From assembly GCA_963713445.1 (NCBI GenBank), contig CAVQMB010000021.1:51272-115271 (forward strand): a stretch of DNA of 64,000 nucleotides. The letters are read 5' to 3'. Positions 1 through 8,669 of this stretch are shown here, one piece after another; the first letter of the stretch is position 1; the number at the start of each line of letters is the position of its first letter. A model generated the notes under the pieces. The model saw nothing but the letters and a program-made list of their open reading frames with translations, had not been told where the DNA came from and did not search any database. The DNA comes from CAVQMB01 sp963713445. GTDB lineage: Bacteria > Pseudomonadota > Gammaproteobacteria > Competibacterales > Competibacteraceae. The translations under genes were made by a program, and so were the position numbers.

Positions 1-105
1 GCAAGTTGCACTGCAACACGAGGCGGCCAAAACCAGCAGACAACAAGCGCGGCAATCAGTGTCTGCCAATGGGCAGCATGCTAGACTTACTCTTTTGCAT
101 AGCCT

Positions 106-1461
106 ATGGACGCTTTGGTGGAAGCGAATCGAGCCTGTAACCTGCAACCAACGGTCATACCCCGCGCTGAGCATTCCATCTCCCGCCGCAATATCAGCTC
201 CAATGCGGTCAAGGTCTTATACCGCCTGCACAACGCCGGCTTTCGCGCCTGCCTGGTGGGCGGCGGTGTCCGCGATCTGCTGCTGGGCCTGGAGCCCAAG
301 GATTTCGACATCGCCACCGACGCCCATCCGGAACAGGTCAAGGAGATCTTCCGTAACTGCCGCCTGATCGGCCGCCGCTTCCTGCTGGCGCACGTCCATT
401 TCGGCAATGAAATTATCGAGGTCGCGACCTTCCGGGCCCCGTCCAACCCGGACGAACTCGATGAGACGGCCGCCGAAGTCCGCCGTGATACCCACGGTCT
501 GATCGTCAGCGACAACGTGTTCGGCACGATCGAGGACGATGCCGAGCGCCGCGACTTCACAATCAATGCCTTGTATTACGATATCGCCGACTTTTCGGTA
601 TTGGACTACGCCGGCGGCATGACTGACCTCCAGGCGGGCATCCTGCGGCTAATCGGCGACCCGGAGGAACGCTACCGGGAGGACCCGGTGCGCATGCTGC
701 GCGCAGTGCGCTTCGCCGCCAAGATCGGATTCCGCCTGCACCCCGATACCGAAGCGCCAATCCACCGCCTTGGTTATCTGCTGCTGCAGGTACCGCCGGC
801 CCGGCTGTTCGATGAGCTGCTGAAACTGTTTCTCGGCGGTCAGGCCGTGCAGATCTTCGAACTGCTGCGACTGTACGGGCTGTTCCGCTACCTGCTGCCG
901 CACAGCAACCGCTGCCTGCGTCAGCCCAACCATCAACTTACCCGTACCTTGCTGGTCCGCGCCCTGACCAATACCGATCAGCGCATCGCCAGTGGCCGGC
1001 CGGTCACACCGGCATTTCTTTATGCCGCGCTGCTGTGGGGACCGGTTCAGGACCGCCAGCAGGCCTTCATCGAAGCCGGTGCCAAGCCGGCCGAGGCGCT
1101 GCAGCAAGCAGCCGACGAAGTAATCGAACACCAAAGCCGGCACTGCGCATTGCCGCGCCGCTACACCACACCCATGCGGGAGATCTGGGCCCTGCAAGGC
1201 CGCTTCAGCCGCCGTTCCGGTAAGCGCGCACTGGCGTTTCTCGAACACCCCCGGTTCCGGGCGGCCTACGATTTCCTGTTGCTCCGTGCTGAAGCGGGCG
1301 AACCATTGCAGGATCTGGCCGCGTGGTGGACGGCGTTACAGGCCATGGCGCCGGACGAACGCGAACAGGCCGTTGCCAGCCGGTCCCGTACTGGCGCCGG
1401 CGGCAGCCGCAGCGGCACTACCCGCCGACGCCGTCCCAGCAGCGCCCGCGCCGACAGTTGA
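106..1461 (+). CDS. pcnB: Poly(A) polymerase I (class I nucleotidyltransferase)
   Basis: Adds 3' poly(A) tails to RNA and so promotes decay by 3' exonucleases; cytoplasmic. The N-terminal nucleotidyltransferase motif LVGGGVRDLLLG (about residues 50-61) is followed by KDFDIAT with the metal-binding Asp66 and Asp68, then the NCRLIGRRFLLAHV and RRDFTINAL blocks shared by PcnB and CCA-adding enzymes. The TVIPRAEHSISR stretch before the catalytic domain is typical of bacterial PcnB rather than Cca. The tail (last about 30 residues) is Arg/Ser-rich, as in other PcnB proteins. At 451 aa it is of normal length. folK follows 11 nt downstream, the usual gammaproteobacterial pairing. The ATG at 106 is the first plausible start; the first 105 bases hold nothing I can assign. 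Confidence 0.95.
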   Translation: MDALVEANRACNLQPTVIPRAEHSISRRNISSNAVKVLYRLHNAGFRACLVGGGVRDLLLGLEPKDFDIATDAHPEQVKEIFRNCRLIGRRFLLAHVHFGNEIIEVATFRAPSNPDELDETAAEVRRDTHGLIVSDNVFGTIEDDAERRDFTINALYYDIADFSVLDYAGGMTDLQAGILRLIGDPEERYREDPVRMLRAVRFAAKIGFRLHPDTEAPIHRLGYLLLQVPPARLFDELLKLFLGGQAVQIFELLRLYGLFRYLLPHSNRCLRQPNHQLTRTLLVRALTNTDQRIASGRPVTPAFLYAALLWGPVQDRQQAFIEAGAKPAEALQQAADEVIEHQSRHCALPRRYTTPMREIWALQGRFSRRSGKRALAFLEHPRFRAAYDFLLLRAEAGEPLQDLAAWWTALQAMAPDEREQAVASRSRTGAGGSRSGTTRRRRPSSARADS

Positions 1462-1472
1462 GAGCCAACCCC

Positions 1473-1961
1473 GTGCCGGTACGGGCTTACATCGGACTGG
1501 GCAGCAATCTGGCTGACCCTGAGGCCCAGATCACACGCGCCTTCGCCGAACTCGATGGCCTGCCGGCAAGCCGCTGCCTGGCCCGCTCCCCACTCTATCG
1601 CAGTGCTCCGATCGGCCCCCAGGACCAGCCCGATTTCATCAATGCCGTCGCCGCCCTCGACACCGATCTCAGTCCCGCTGACCTGCTGACCGGACTGCAG
1701 GCCCTGGAACAGCGCCACCGGCGCGTGCGCCGGCGCCACTGGGGTCCGCGCACCCTTGATCTCGATCTGTTGCTGTACGGTTCCGAAATCCGCTCCAGCA
1801 CCCGGCTCACACTGCCCCATCCGCGGTTACACCAACGTGCCTTCGTGCTGTTTCCTCTTTATACTATTGCACCGCAGTTGCACGTTCCCGGGCTCGGCAG
1901 CCTGCAGCACCTGGTCGAGGTCTGCCCAGCACAGGCCATAGAGCGTCTCCAAGCCGTCTAG
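1473..1961 (+). CDS. folK: 2-amino-4-hydroxy-6-hydroxymethyldihydropteridine pyrophosphokinase
   Basis: Transfers pyrophosphate from ATP to 6-hydroxymethyl-dihydropterin in folate synthesis; cytoplasmic. The protein begins VPVRAYIGLGSNL, the N-terminal HPPK signature, and carries RRHWGPRTLDLDLLLY (about residues 87-102) with the two Mg-binding aspartates D96 and D98. The open frame extends upstream into pcnB, but the GTG at 1473 gives a 162-aa protein, matching the family (about 160 aa) and starting right at the conserved beta strand, so I chose it. It lies 11 nt after pcnB and is presumably co-transcribed. Confidence 0.93.
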   Translation: MPVRAYIGLGSNLADPEAQITRAFAELDGLPASRCLARSPLYRSAPIGPQDQPDFINAVAALDTDLSPADLLTGLQALEQRHRRVRRRHWGPRTLDLDLLLYGSEIRSSTRLTLPHPRLHQRAFVLFPLYTIAPQLHVPGLGSLQHLVEVCPAQAIERLQAV

Positions 1962-2071
1962 GCGGTGTCGGCACGTGGTCGCCACGAGCCAGGGATCCGT
2001 GTTTGCGTCAGTCCTTGCCGCTGTTCTTCGGGCAGCGCGCAGATTCGCATTCGACCACAGCTGGCCGGGCC

Positions 2072-3943
2072 ATGTTGATCTCGATACTAACCTCCGCATC
2101 ATTGACACCGGCAATGCTCTGCGTGCTGGGCCTGCTCGGCCTGGCCGTCGTGTTTTTCGCCTTCGAAATCCTGCGCATCGACGTTACTGCTCTGCTGATC
2201 CTGGTGCTGCTCGGCCTGCTGACCCTGGTGCCAGGGCTGCACAACCTGATCAAGCCGGCCGATCTGCTGAAGGGCTTTTCCAGCAACGCTGTACTATCGA
2301 TCGTCGCGGTAATGATCCTGGGGGCCGGCCTGACCCGCGCCGGCCTGACCAACCGCCTGGCCGATTTCATCCTGCGGCTGGGTCAGGGCCGCGAGCTACG
2401 CACCCTGGTACTGCTGACCGCCAGCGCCGGACTGGTGTCATCGTTCATGGTCAACGTCGGCACGGTGGCCTTGTTCCTGCCGGTGATGTCGCGGATCGCC
2501 TCCCGCACCAACCGGTCGATGGGCCAGATCGCGATGCCCACGGCATTCTGCGTCCTGCTGGGCGGCAACATGACCATCGTCGGCTCGAGTCCGCTGATCG
2601 TACTGAACGACTTAATCCAGAACTCCAACCGGATGCTGCCTCCGGATCACCAGGCCTACACATTCTCACTGTTCTCGGTCGCACCCGTCGGCATCGCCCT
2701 GCTGCTTGCAGGCATCGGCTTCTTCGCTCTGTTCGGCCGTCGCCTCCTTCCTGCCCCCGCGCGCACCGGCGGCACCACCTGGGGTGGGCGAACGGCGGAA
2801 TACTTCAAGCGGGTTTACGGCATAGAGGCCGAAATCTACGAGATCCGGGTACCGGAGCACAGCCGCCTGGTGGGGCGCAACATCCGGGTTGCCGAACGCG
2901 CCGGTCGGGTGCGCATCATCGCCGCCCGGATCCGCGGTGAAAGTCGGGTGGCTCCGGCCGCCGATCGCCTCATCGAACCCGACACCGTGCTGGGCATTCT
3001 GGCCGGTCCGGAAGCCGTGAAAGCCTTCGTGCGGAGCTACGATCTGGAACTGCGGCCGCAGATGCGTACCTTCGCCGAGGCACTGATGCATACCCGCTCC
3101 GGCGTCTGCGAGGTGGTCATCCCGCCCGACTCCAATCTGATTGGCAAAACCATCGCTGACATCCGGTTTCGGCCCACGTTCGGTCTTGCGGTACTGGCCA
3201 TCCACCGCGGCGAGCAGACCGAACAGACCGGCGTGCGCGATATGCCGTTGCTGGCCGGCGATACGCTGGTCTGTCACACGACCTGGGAGAACCTGGCACG
3301 GCTGGAACGCAACCGTAACTTCGTCATCGTGACGTCGGAATACCCGCGCGAGGAACTGCGCCAGCAGAAAGTCTGGCACGCACTGATCTGTTTCGTACTG
3401 GCGCTCGGCCTGGCCCTGTTCACCCACCTGCCGCTGGCCGTGGCACTGCTCACCGGGGCGCTGGGCATGGTACTGAGCCAGGTGCTGACCATGGACGAGG
3501 CCTATCAGGCCGTCAGCTGGCGCACGGTATTCCTGCTGGCCGGGCTGATACCGCTGGGTCATGCCATGGAGACCACCGGTACCGCCGCGTGGGTCGCCGG
3601 ACACTCACTGGCCTATCTGCAGAACGCCCCTTCCTGGGTCCTGGAAGCAGCACTGGCACTGTTGTCAGGCGTCTTCACCCTGGTGATGTCCAACGTCGGC
3701 GCCACCGTGCTGCTGGTGCCGCTGGCGATGAACAGCGCCCATATTACCGGCGCCAATCCGTCGCTGTGTGCACTGATCGTCGCGCTGGCCGCCTCATGCT
3801 CCTACGTACTGCCCACCCACCAGGCCAACGCCCTGATCCTGGGCCCGGGGAACTACAAGGTGAAGGATTTCCTGCGGGTCGGCAGCCTGGTTACGCTGCT
3901 GCATTTAACCGTCGTCGTCGTTGCCGTCAACCTGTTCCTGTGA
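2072..3943 (+). CDS. SLC13/DASS family anion transporter with RCK_C domains (copy 1)
   Basis: Inner-membrane sodium-coupled anion carrier of the SLC13 (DASS) type. N-terminal membrane segments (about residues 1-190) are followed by two cytoplasmic TrkA-C/RCK_C modules (about 210-400) and a second block of membrane helices. The SNVGATVLLVPLAMN block near the C-terminus is the family's Ser-Asn anion/Na motif. Proteins with this SLC13-RCK_C-SLC13 layout include sulfate transporters of algae and many bacterial homologues of unknown substrate. An upstream in-frame start at 2003 is possible, but the ATG at 2072 yields 623 aa, exactly the length of the second copy at 5568, aligned from the first residue. 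Sulfotransferase genes lie just downstream on the other strand, so sulfate is a reasonable but unproven substrate. Confidence 0.85.
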   Translation: MLISILTSASLTPAMLCVLGLLGLAVVFFAFEILRIDVTALLILVLLGLLTLVPGLHNLIKPADLLKGFSSNAVLSIVAVMILGAGLTRAGLTNRLADFILRLGQGRELRTLVLLTASAGLVSSFMVNVGTVALFLPVMSRIASRTNRSMGQIAMPTAFCVLLGGNMTIVGSSPLIVLNDLIQNSNRMLPPDHQAYTFSLFSVAPVGIALLLAGIGFFALFGRRLLPAPARTGGTTWGGRTAEYFKRVYGIEAEIYEIRVPEHSRLVGRNIRVAERAGRVRIIAARIRGESRVAPAADRLIEPDTVLGILAGPEAVKAFVRSYDLELRPQMRTFAEALMHTRSGVCEVVIPPDSNLIGKTIADIRFRPTFGLAVLAIHRGEQTEQTGVRDMPLLAGDTLVCHTTWENLARLERNRNFVIVTSEYPREELRQQKVWHALICFVLALGLALFTHLPLAVALLTGALGMVLSQVLTMDEAYQAVSWRTVFLLAGLIPLGHAMETTGTAAWVAGHSLAYLQNAPSWVLEAALALLSGVFTLVMSNVGATVLLVPLAMNSAHITGANPSLCALIVALAASCSYVLPTHQANALILGPGNYKVKDFLRVGSLVTLLHLTVVVVAVNLFL

Positions 3944-4070
3944 GGCCGATTAGGCACCCGGTCGACTATAACGGCTTTCGCAGGTAGCGGTTCCGGCTGG
4001 CACTGAATCCGCGAAACCGGAGATCATTCATGGGCTCTGGCCTTCACGCTGCGGCCGTCTCTGCCGGCTA

Positions 4071-4441
4071 TCAATCGCCGCCTTCGCCGGTCGCCAGCCA
4101 ATGCGCACAGGCCTCACCAAGCTCTTCCCGGGCACGACGTTCATAATCCGCCACCTCGGCCGCGCTCAGCGCATCCTGCCAGCGGCCGTTGACACCCCGA
4201 TGCAGAAAAACCTCGGCACCCGCAGATCGAGCCAGGGGGACAGCTCGGCGACCGCAATGTCCGGGTCACCGTTGAACAGGAGCTGACCCAGAATCTGTTG
4301 GGTCCAGGTGGTCCCGGATTTGCCGTAAGTGGCGATGATGATGTCGTCGTCCCGAAACGTAAAGTCGTTCCAGATGGTCGAGTCGAAGTGATGATTGTGA
4401 AGCTCGCGGGTCTTCACCGGCCATTGAATCGAGTTATTCAT
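4071..4441 (-). pseudogene. Sulfotransferase remnant with out-of-frame internal deletion
   Basis: The first about 74 codons (from ATG 4441) encode a typical sulfotransferase-1 N-terminus with the PAPS-binding loop TYGKSGTTWTQQIL and a conserved SPWLDLR. Near 4218 this joins, in another frame, to the C-terminal family motif AEVFLHRGVNGRW and a normal Glu/Arg-rich tail ending at the TGA at 4071-4073. In the original frame translation stops after about 20 foreign residues. The central region of about 180 codons that holds the catalytic residues and 3'-phosphate site is gone. It starts 23 nt after the stop of the intact sulfotransferase and was probably the second gene of that operon. I infer a single deletion of roughly 500-550 bp. 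Confidence 0.82.
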
Positions 4442-4464
4442 GCCAGACCTGTCACGGCAACCTG

Positions 4465-5205
4465 CTACAAAAAGGTATGTAAGGCAGCGTAAACCGCGCT
4501 GACCAAAGCCACCGCGGCAACACCCACAATGGCGTAGGCACCCCGGGTCATTTCCTTCAAGGTCTGCTTGATCGCTGCCCGATCGTTGACATTGGGGAAG
4601 TCCGTGTCCGGCACTAGCACGCCCAGGAACTCGCACAGCGGCTTCCAGCCCTGATCGGCGGAAAACACCAGTAGCCGATCAGCCGGCACAGCGGCCCTGA
4701 CATCGGCGATGTGCTGCTGATAATGCGCGATAGCCCGGTCCCGATCCTTCATCGTGCCCTGGTGCGAGCGCTGCCAGATCAGTTTGCGAGACATGTCCCC
4801 GAATTTGCGCCCAAACGGCGTCGCCAGTTCCAACACCTTGAACTGCCACATCGTTTCGGTGAAATAGATCGTGTCTATGGTACTTTCATACCAGGCCTCA
4901 GCACCCCGCGGGTGAACGGTAAGCAACACTTTGGCATCGGGATAGGCCGCCAGCAGTTCTCGCCAGACACAACAGGCCGGATTGTCCAACGAGGCGGTGT
5001 ATTTGGAAAACACCTGTTCCCAGTCCTGCTGCACACCGGGTTCCGAATTGGCCACCTTACGCCAGAAGGCCAGGTGCGGTTTGTTGTGCTTATTCTGTAT
5101 TACCTCGATCATGTGATAGCAGGGAAAACCCAACAGATTGAGCGCCGTATATACCGACATGGTACCGGTCCGGCCAAAACCGGCACCGATGATCGCCAAC
5201 GCCAT
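4465..5205 (-). CDS. Sulfotransferase family protein with C-terminal membrane anchor
   Basis: Predicted PAPS-dependent sulfotransferase. The start MALAIIGAGFGRTGTMSVY contains the 5'-phosphosulfate loop GFGRTGTMS at residues about 8-17. Downstream blocks such as AAYPDAKVLLTVHP and the VFSADQGWKPLCEFLG C-terminal motif fit the sulfotransfer_4-type (NodH-like) subfamily. The last about 25 residues form a hydrophobic helix, suggesting membrane anchoring. A GGAGG lies 1 nt before an ATG at 5211 but 7 nt before the ATG at 5205, so 5205 is the better start, giving 246 aa. It is followed by the deleted sulfotransferase at 4441 and is flanked by two SLC13 transporters. The acceptor substrate is unknown. 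Confidence 0.8.
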   Translation of the reverse strand: MALAIIGAGFGRTGTMSVYTALNLLGFPCYHMIEVIQNKHNKPHLAFWRKVANSEPGVQQDWEQVFSKYTASLDNPACCVWRELLAAYPDAKVLLTVHPRGAEAWYESTIDTIYFTETMWQFKVLELATPFGRKFGDMSRKLIWQRSHQGTMKDRDRAIAHYQQHIADVRAAVPADRLLVFSADQGWKPLCEFLGVLVPDTDFPNVNDRAAIKQTLKEMTRGAYAIVGVAAVALVSAVYAALHTFL

Positions 5206-5567
5206 ACGCATACCTCCAGCAACCGATGGGTTATCAGTCCGGGATGGACTTTTTTTCTCGGCCGCCCAAATCATAGATCAACGCGGCCCGTTTGGCGCGC
5301 GGAAAAGCGAAGCAGCGCGCCAATGACGATCCCTGCGCGCGTTAGCTCCTGGATTCATAACCAGACCGGAGGCCAGTTCCCGTTGTTGACGTGCGCGTAT
5401 CCGTGACCCCCAAGAAGGACACTGCAAGCGCCGACAGCGGCAATCCTGGAGCTAAGCCGCGCAACCCACTGAATCGCGTAGTAACTTTAGGTAAAGAGAC
5501 GGCAAACTACTTGATAATCCATCGAAATCGTCTATAGCTATTCGTAGATGCGTATCGATGGCCCACC
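5206..5567. other. Intergenic region between divergent sulfotransferase and second SLC13 gene
   Basis: This 362-bp gap carries no convincing gene. It must hold the divergent promoters of the sulfotransferase pair (minus) and the second SLC13 transporter (plus). The right third is AT-richer than its surroundings and contains the promoter listed at 5511-5538. Confidence 0.5.
5511..5538 (+). promoter_or_regulatory. Putative sigma-70 promoter of the second SLC13 gene
   Basis: A TTGATA -35 element (5511-5516) and a TATAGC -10 element (5533-5538) are separated by 16 bp. They lie 30 bp upstream of the ATG at 5568 in an AT-rich patch of otherwise GC-rich DNA. The assignment is by eye only. Confidence 0.4.
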
Positions 5568-7439
5568 ATGCTGATCTCCATTCTCGATTCGGCGGCGCTG
5601 ACGCCGGCAATGGTCTGCGTCCTGGCCTTGCTGGCTCTGGCGGTGGTGTTGTTTGCGTTCGAAATTCTGCGCCTCGACGTTGCCGCCCTGCTGATCCTGA
5701 TCCTGCTCGGGCTGAGCACGCTAATCCCCGGCCTGCAGATGCGGCTCAAGCCGGACGATCTGCTGAATGGCTTTTCCAGCAACGCCGTGCTATCCATCGT
5801 CGCGGTGATGATCATCAGCGCCGGACTGGCCCGCACCGGCATCATGTATCGACTGGCGGATTCCATTCTGCGGCTCGGACGGGGCCGGGACCGGCGGACG
5901 CTGACCCTGCTGACTGCCAGCGCGGGGCTGGTATCCTCATTCATGCCCAATGTGGGTGCGGTGGCGCTGTTTTTGCCGGTGGTATCGCGCATTACCACCC
6001 GCATGCAGCGACCGATGAGGCAATGGGCGATGCCGATGGCGTTCTGCGTCATGCTGGGCGGTAACATGACCATCGTCGGTTCCAGCTCGCTAATCCTGCT
6101 GAACGACCTGATCCAGAGCTCCAACCGAATGCTGCCGCCAAGTCATCAGGCCTACACCTTCTCGCTGTTTGCGGTAGCTCCTGTAGGTCTTTGCCTGCTG
6201 CTTGCCGGTATTGCCTTTTTCGCTCTGTTCGGCCGCCGCCTGCTACCGGCACCTGCCAGCACTGCCACCGCCACCTGGGGCGGACGCACCGCCGAGTATT
6301 TCAAACGGGTTTATGGCATAGAAGCCGAAATCTACGAGATCCACGTACCCGAGCACAGCCGCCTGATCGGGCGCAGCATACGGGTCGCCGAGCGAGCCGG
6401 TCGGGTGCGTATCGTCGCCGCCCGGATTCGGGGTGAAAATCGGATCGCGCCCGCCGCCGACCACCTCATCGAACCCGACGCCGTACTGGGCATTCTGGCC
6501 GGCCCGCAAGCCGTTCAGTATTTCATCAACCGCTACGACCTGGAACTGCGGCCACAGATGCGTACCTTCGCCGAGGCACTGATGCATACCCGCTCCGGCG
6601 TCTGCGAGGTGGTCATACCACCCGACTCCGATCTGATCGGCAAGACCATCGTCGAGACGCGCTTCCGGCCTACCTACGGACTCGCGGTACTGGCGATTCA
6701 CCGGGGCGACACAACCACCAACACCGGCATCCGGGATCTGCCGTTGCGGGCGGGCGACACTTTGATCTGCCATACCACGTGGGACAACCTGGCCCTGCTC
6801 GAAAGGGACCGCAATTTCGTTGTGGTGACGTCGGAATACCCGCGCGAGAAACTGCGCCAGCATAAGGTCTGGCATGCGCTGATCTGCTTCCTGTTCGCCC
6901 TGGCCCTGGCCCTGTTCACCCAACTGCCGCTGGCGCTGGCTCTGCTCACCGGTGCTGTCGGGATGATCCTCAGCAATGTGCTGACGGTAGACGAGGCCTA
7001 TCAGGCCGTCAGCTGGCGCACGGTGTTTCTGCTGGCCGGGCTGATACCGCTGGGTCACGCCATGGAAACCACCGGCACCGCCGCCTGGGTGGCCGGCCAT
7101 ACGCTGGCCAATCTACAGAACGTGCCCGCCTGGGTCCTGGAGGCCGCCCTGGCAGTGCTGGCGACCGGCTTCACGCTGGTGATGTCGAACGTCGGCGCGA
7201 CGGTGCTGCTGGTGCCGCTGGCAATGAACATCGCCCAGGTCACCGCGATCGACCCATCGCTTTGTGCGCTTACAGTGGGGCTGGCGACATCAAATTCGTT
7301 CTTGTTGCCGACCCACCAGGCCAATGCCTTGATCATCGGACCGGGCAACTATCGGGTCAGCGATTTTCTGCGGGTCGGCGGATTGGTGACTGTCTTGTAT
7401 CTGGTGGTCATGCTGACCGCACTGAATCTACTGCTATGA
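5568..7439 (+). CDS. SLC13/DASS family anion transporter with RCK_C domains (copy 2)
   Basis: Paralogue of the gene at 2072: same length (623 aa), aligned without gaps, same order of membrane half, two RCK_C modules (about residues 210-400) and second membrane half with SNVGATVLLVPLAMN. Both share the stretch YFKRVYGIEAEIYEI at the entry to the first RCK_C module and TRSGVCEVVIPPDS before the second. The two copies differ mostly at third codon positions but share a 62-nt perfectly identical tract (6555-6616 here). Its 3' end overlaps the convergent trmB-like gene by 32 bp. Substrate is unknown; sulfate is suggested only by the sulfotransferase neighbours. Confidence 0.85.
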   Translation: MLISILDSAALTPAMVCVLALLALAVVLFAFEILRLDVAALLILILLGLSTLIPGLQMRLKPDDLLNGFSSNAVLSIVAVMIISAGLARTGIMYRLADSILRLGRGRDRRTLTLLTASAGLVSSFMPNVGAVALFLPVVSRITTRMQRPMRQWAMPMAFCVMLGGNMTIVGSSSLILLNDLIQSSNRMLPPSHQAYTFSLFAVAPVGLCLLLAGIAFFALFGRRLLPAPASTATATWGGRTAEYFKRVYGIEAEIYEIHVPEHSRLIGRSIRVAERAGRVRIVAARIRGENRIAPAADHLIEPDAVLGILAGPQAVQYFINRYDLELRPQMRTFAEALMHTRSGVCEVVIPPDSDLIGKTIVETRFRPTYGLAVLAIHRGDTTTNTGIRDLPLRAGDTLICHTTWDNLALLERDRNFVVVTSEYPREKLRQHKVWHALICFLFALALALFTQLPLALALLTGAVGMILSNVLTVDEAYQAVSWRTVFLLAGLIPLGHAMETTGTAAWVAGHTLANLQNVPAWVLEAALAVLATGFTLVMSNVGATVLLVPLAMNIAQVTAIDPSLCALTVGLATSNSFLLPTHQANALIIGPGNYRVSDFLRVGGLVTVLYLVVMLTALNLLL

Positions 7440-8097
7440 CCGGTGGCAGCACCGCGCGGGACCGATAAAGTGCCTGACCGCTGGTCTGATACTTGCGTTC
7501 GAACGGGCTAATCGGGTCACTTACGGCGAGCCTTTCGACCCATGCCGGGATGCCCGCCAGTGCCAGTGCCCGGGCGAATTCCTCGACGTACAGGGCCCAG
7601 TTACTACGCACCTCCAGCTCGCCACCCAGCGCCAGCAGGGTCGGCAGCAGCGGCGACGCGTACCAGCGCCGGCCAAGCTGTGTGGCCTTCGGCCAGGGAT
7701 TGGGGTAAAGCAGGTAATGCCTGTGCAGGCGCACGCCGGCCTGCACACACAAGCGCCAGAAATCCTTGAGCTCGGCCCGCAGGATCACAGCGTTGGCGGG
7801 CAGCACCGGCTGCCGCGCCAGCCGGCAGGCGGACTTGTCGATCCCGACCACCAGCGCCGCTGGAAACCGGCGCGCCAACCATGCCGTGCTTTCACCCACC
7901 CCGCAACCGGAGTCCAGAATTACCGATCGGGCCGCTGTCAGACGCTGCGCGACCCGATCGAACACCGCCCGCGTGTGGTCGGCAATCGGGCGCTGATAGG
8001 GGGTTTGCAGGTGACGGGTGACCAGCGTTTCCAGTCGCGGATGGCAACCGCCCTGGTTGCTGTGGACCGGGCGGGCCCGGTCCACAGCAGGCGTCAC
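7408..8097 (-). CDS. trmB: TrmB-family tRNA (guanine-N7)-methyltransferase-like protein
   Basis: SAM-dependent methyltransferase of the TrmB family, which makes m7G46 in tRNA. Visible are the SAM-binding loop LDSGCGVGES (residues 61-70), the family motif YPNPWPK (131-137) that corresponds to the classical DPWPKxRH, and the C-terminal FERKYQTSGQ that matches the F-x-x-K-Y signature. The basic residues after PWPK (ATQLGRRW) differ from the usual KKRHHKRR, so it may be a divergent paralogue of a canonical TrmB elsewhere. Translation starts at GTG 8097, overlapping the bolA stop by 4 nt (GTGA), which implies coupling. Last gene of the yciB-yciI-bolA-trmB operon. Confidence 0.8.
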   Translation of the reverse strand: MTPAVDRARPVHSNQGGCHPRLETLVTRHLQTPYQRPIADHTRAVFDRVAQRLTAARSVILDSGCGVGESTAWLARRFPAALVVGIDKSACRLARQPVLPANAVILRAELKDFWRLCVQAGVRLHRHYLLYPNPWPKATQLGRRWYASPLLPTLLALGGELEVRSNWALYVEEFARALALAGIPAWVERLAVSDPISPFERKYQTSGQALYRSRAVLPPVIAVDSVRSA

Positions 8098-8369
8098 AGT
8101 TCGTCGGGCGCGAGCGCCCGGACGCTGAGCGCGTGAATGTCAGTCTTCATCAACGCGTCCAGGGCATCGTAGACCAGCCGATGACGCTCCAGCAGCGATT
8201 TACCGGCGAAGGCATCGGCGACGATCGCCACACTGAAGTGCCCTTTGCCCTCGCGGGCCCCCACGTGCCCGGCATGGGCGGCACTATCATCGGTAACTTC
8301 CAGCGCCCCCGGCGTGAAAACCTCGCGCAGCCGTTGTTCGATAGCCGCCACACGCCCGGGTGGCGTCAT
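8094..8369 (-). CDS. bolA: BolA family protein
   Basis: Small (91 aa) BolA-fold protein. BolA proteins act in iron-sulfur cluster handling with monothiol glutaredoxins and in cell-shape and stress regulation. The family core is visible: AAIEQRLREVF at the start, the ALEVTDDSAAHAGH segment, GHFSVAIVADAFAGKSLLER, and the final His block DALMKTDIHALSVRAL with the conserved invariant histidine. The start overlaps the stop of yciI by 4 nt (ATGA) and its own stop overlaps trmB, so this four-gene operon is translationally coupled throughout. Confidence 0.93.
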   Translation of the reverse strand: MTPPGRVAAIEQRLREVFTPGALEVTDDSAAHAGHVGAREGKGHFSVAIVADAFAGKSLLERHRLVYDALDALMKTDIHALSVRALAPDEL

Positions 8370-8668
8370 GCCGGTAACACCTTCTTGAACGGCAGCACTT
8401 CGACCTGGGCATAGACACCCGATTCGACGTAAGGGTCGGCCTCAGCCCACAGCCTGGCATCTTCCAGCGAGGGGAATTCGGCAACGATCAGGCTGCCGCT
8501 GAAGCCTTCCGGACCCGGGTCGGCACTGTCGATCGCCGGAAACGGACCGGCAAGCACCAGCCGGCCTTCGGCCTGCAGAGCCTGCAGTCGCTCCAGGTGG
8601 GCGGGACGTACACTCTGGCGACGATCGAGACTGTCGGTCACGTCGTGACCGACGATGGCATACAGCAT
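8366..8668 (-). CDS. yciI: YciI family protein
   Basis: A 100-aa YciI-like protein of the ferredoxin-like (dimeric alpha-beta barrel) fold. It begins MLYAIVGHDVTDSLDRR, has HLERLQALQAEGRLVLAGP (the family's H-x-x-x-L helix followed by GPF) and the WAEADPYVESGVYAQVEV end typical of YciI. Its biochemical role is not settled. A longer upstream frame exists, but the ATG at 8668 begins exactly at the conserved strand and sits 1 nt after the yciB stop. The yciB-yciI-bolA neighbourhood is common in gammaproteobacteria. Confidence 0.9.
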   Translation of the reverse strand: MLYAIVGHDVTDSLDRRQSVRPAHLERLQALQAEGRLVLAGPFPAIDSADPGPEGFSGSLIVAEFPSLEDARLWAEADPYVESGVYAQVEVLPFKKVLPA

Positions 8669-8669
8669 G

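Noticed and set aside
59..367. A frame overlapping the start of pcnB
   Set aside because: Runs through the conserved nucleotidyltransferase region in another frame; the pcnB frame has the motifs.
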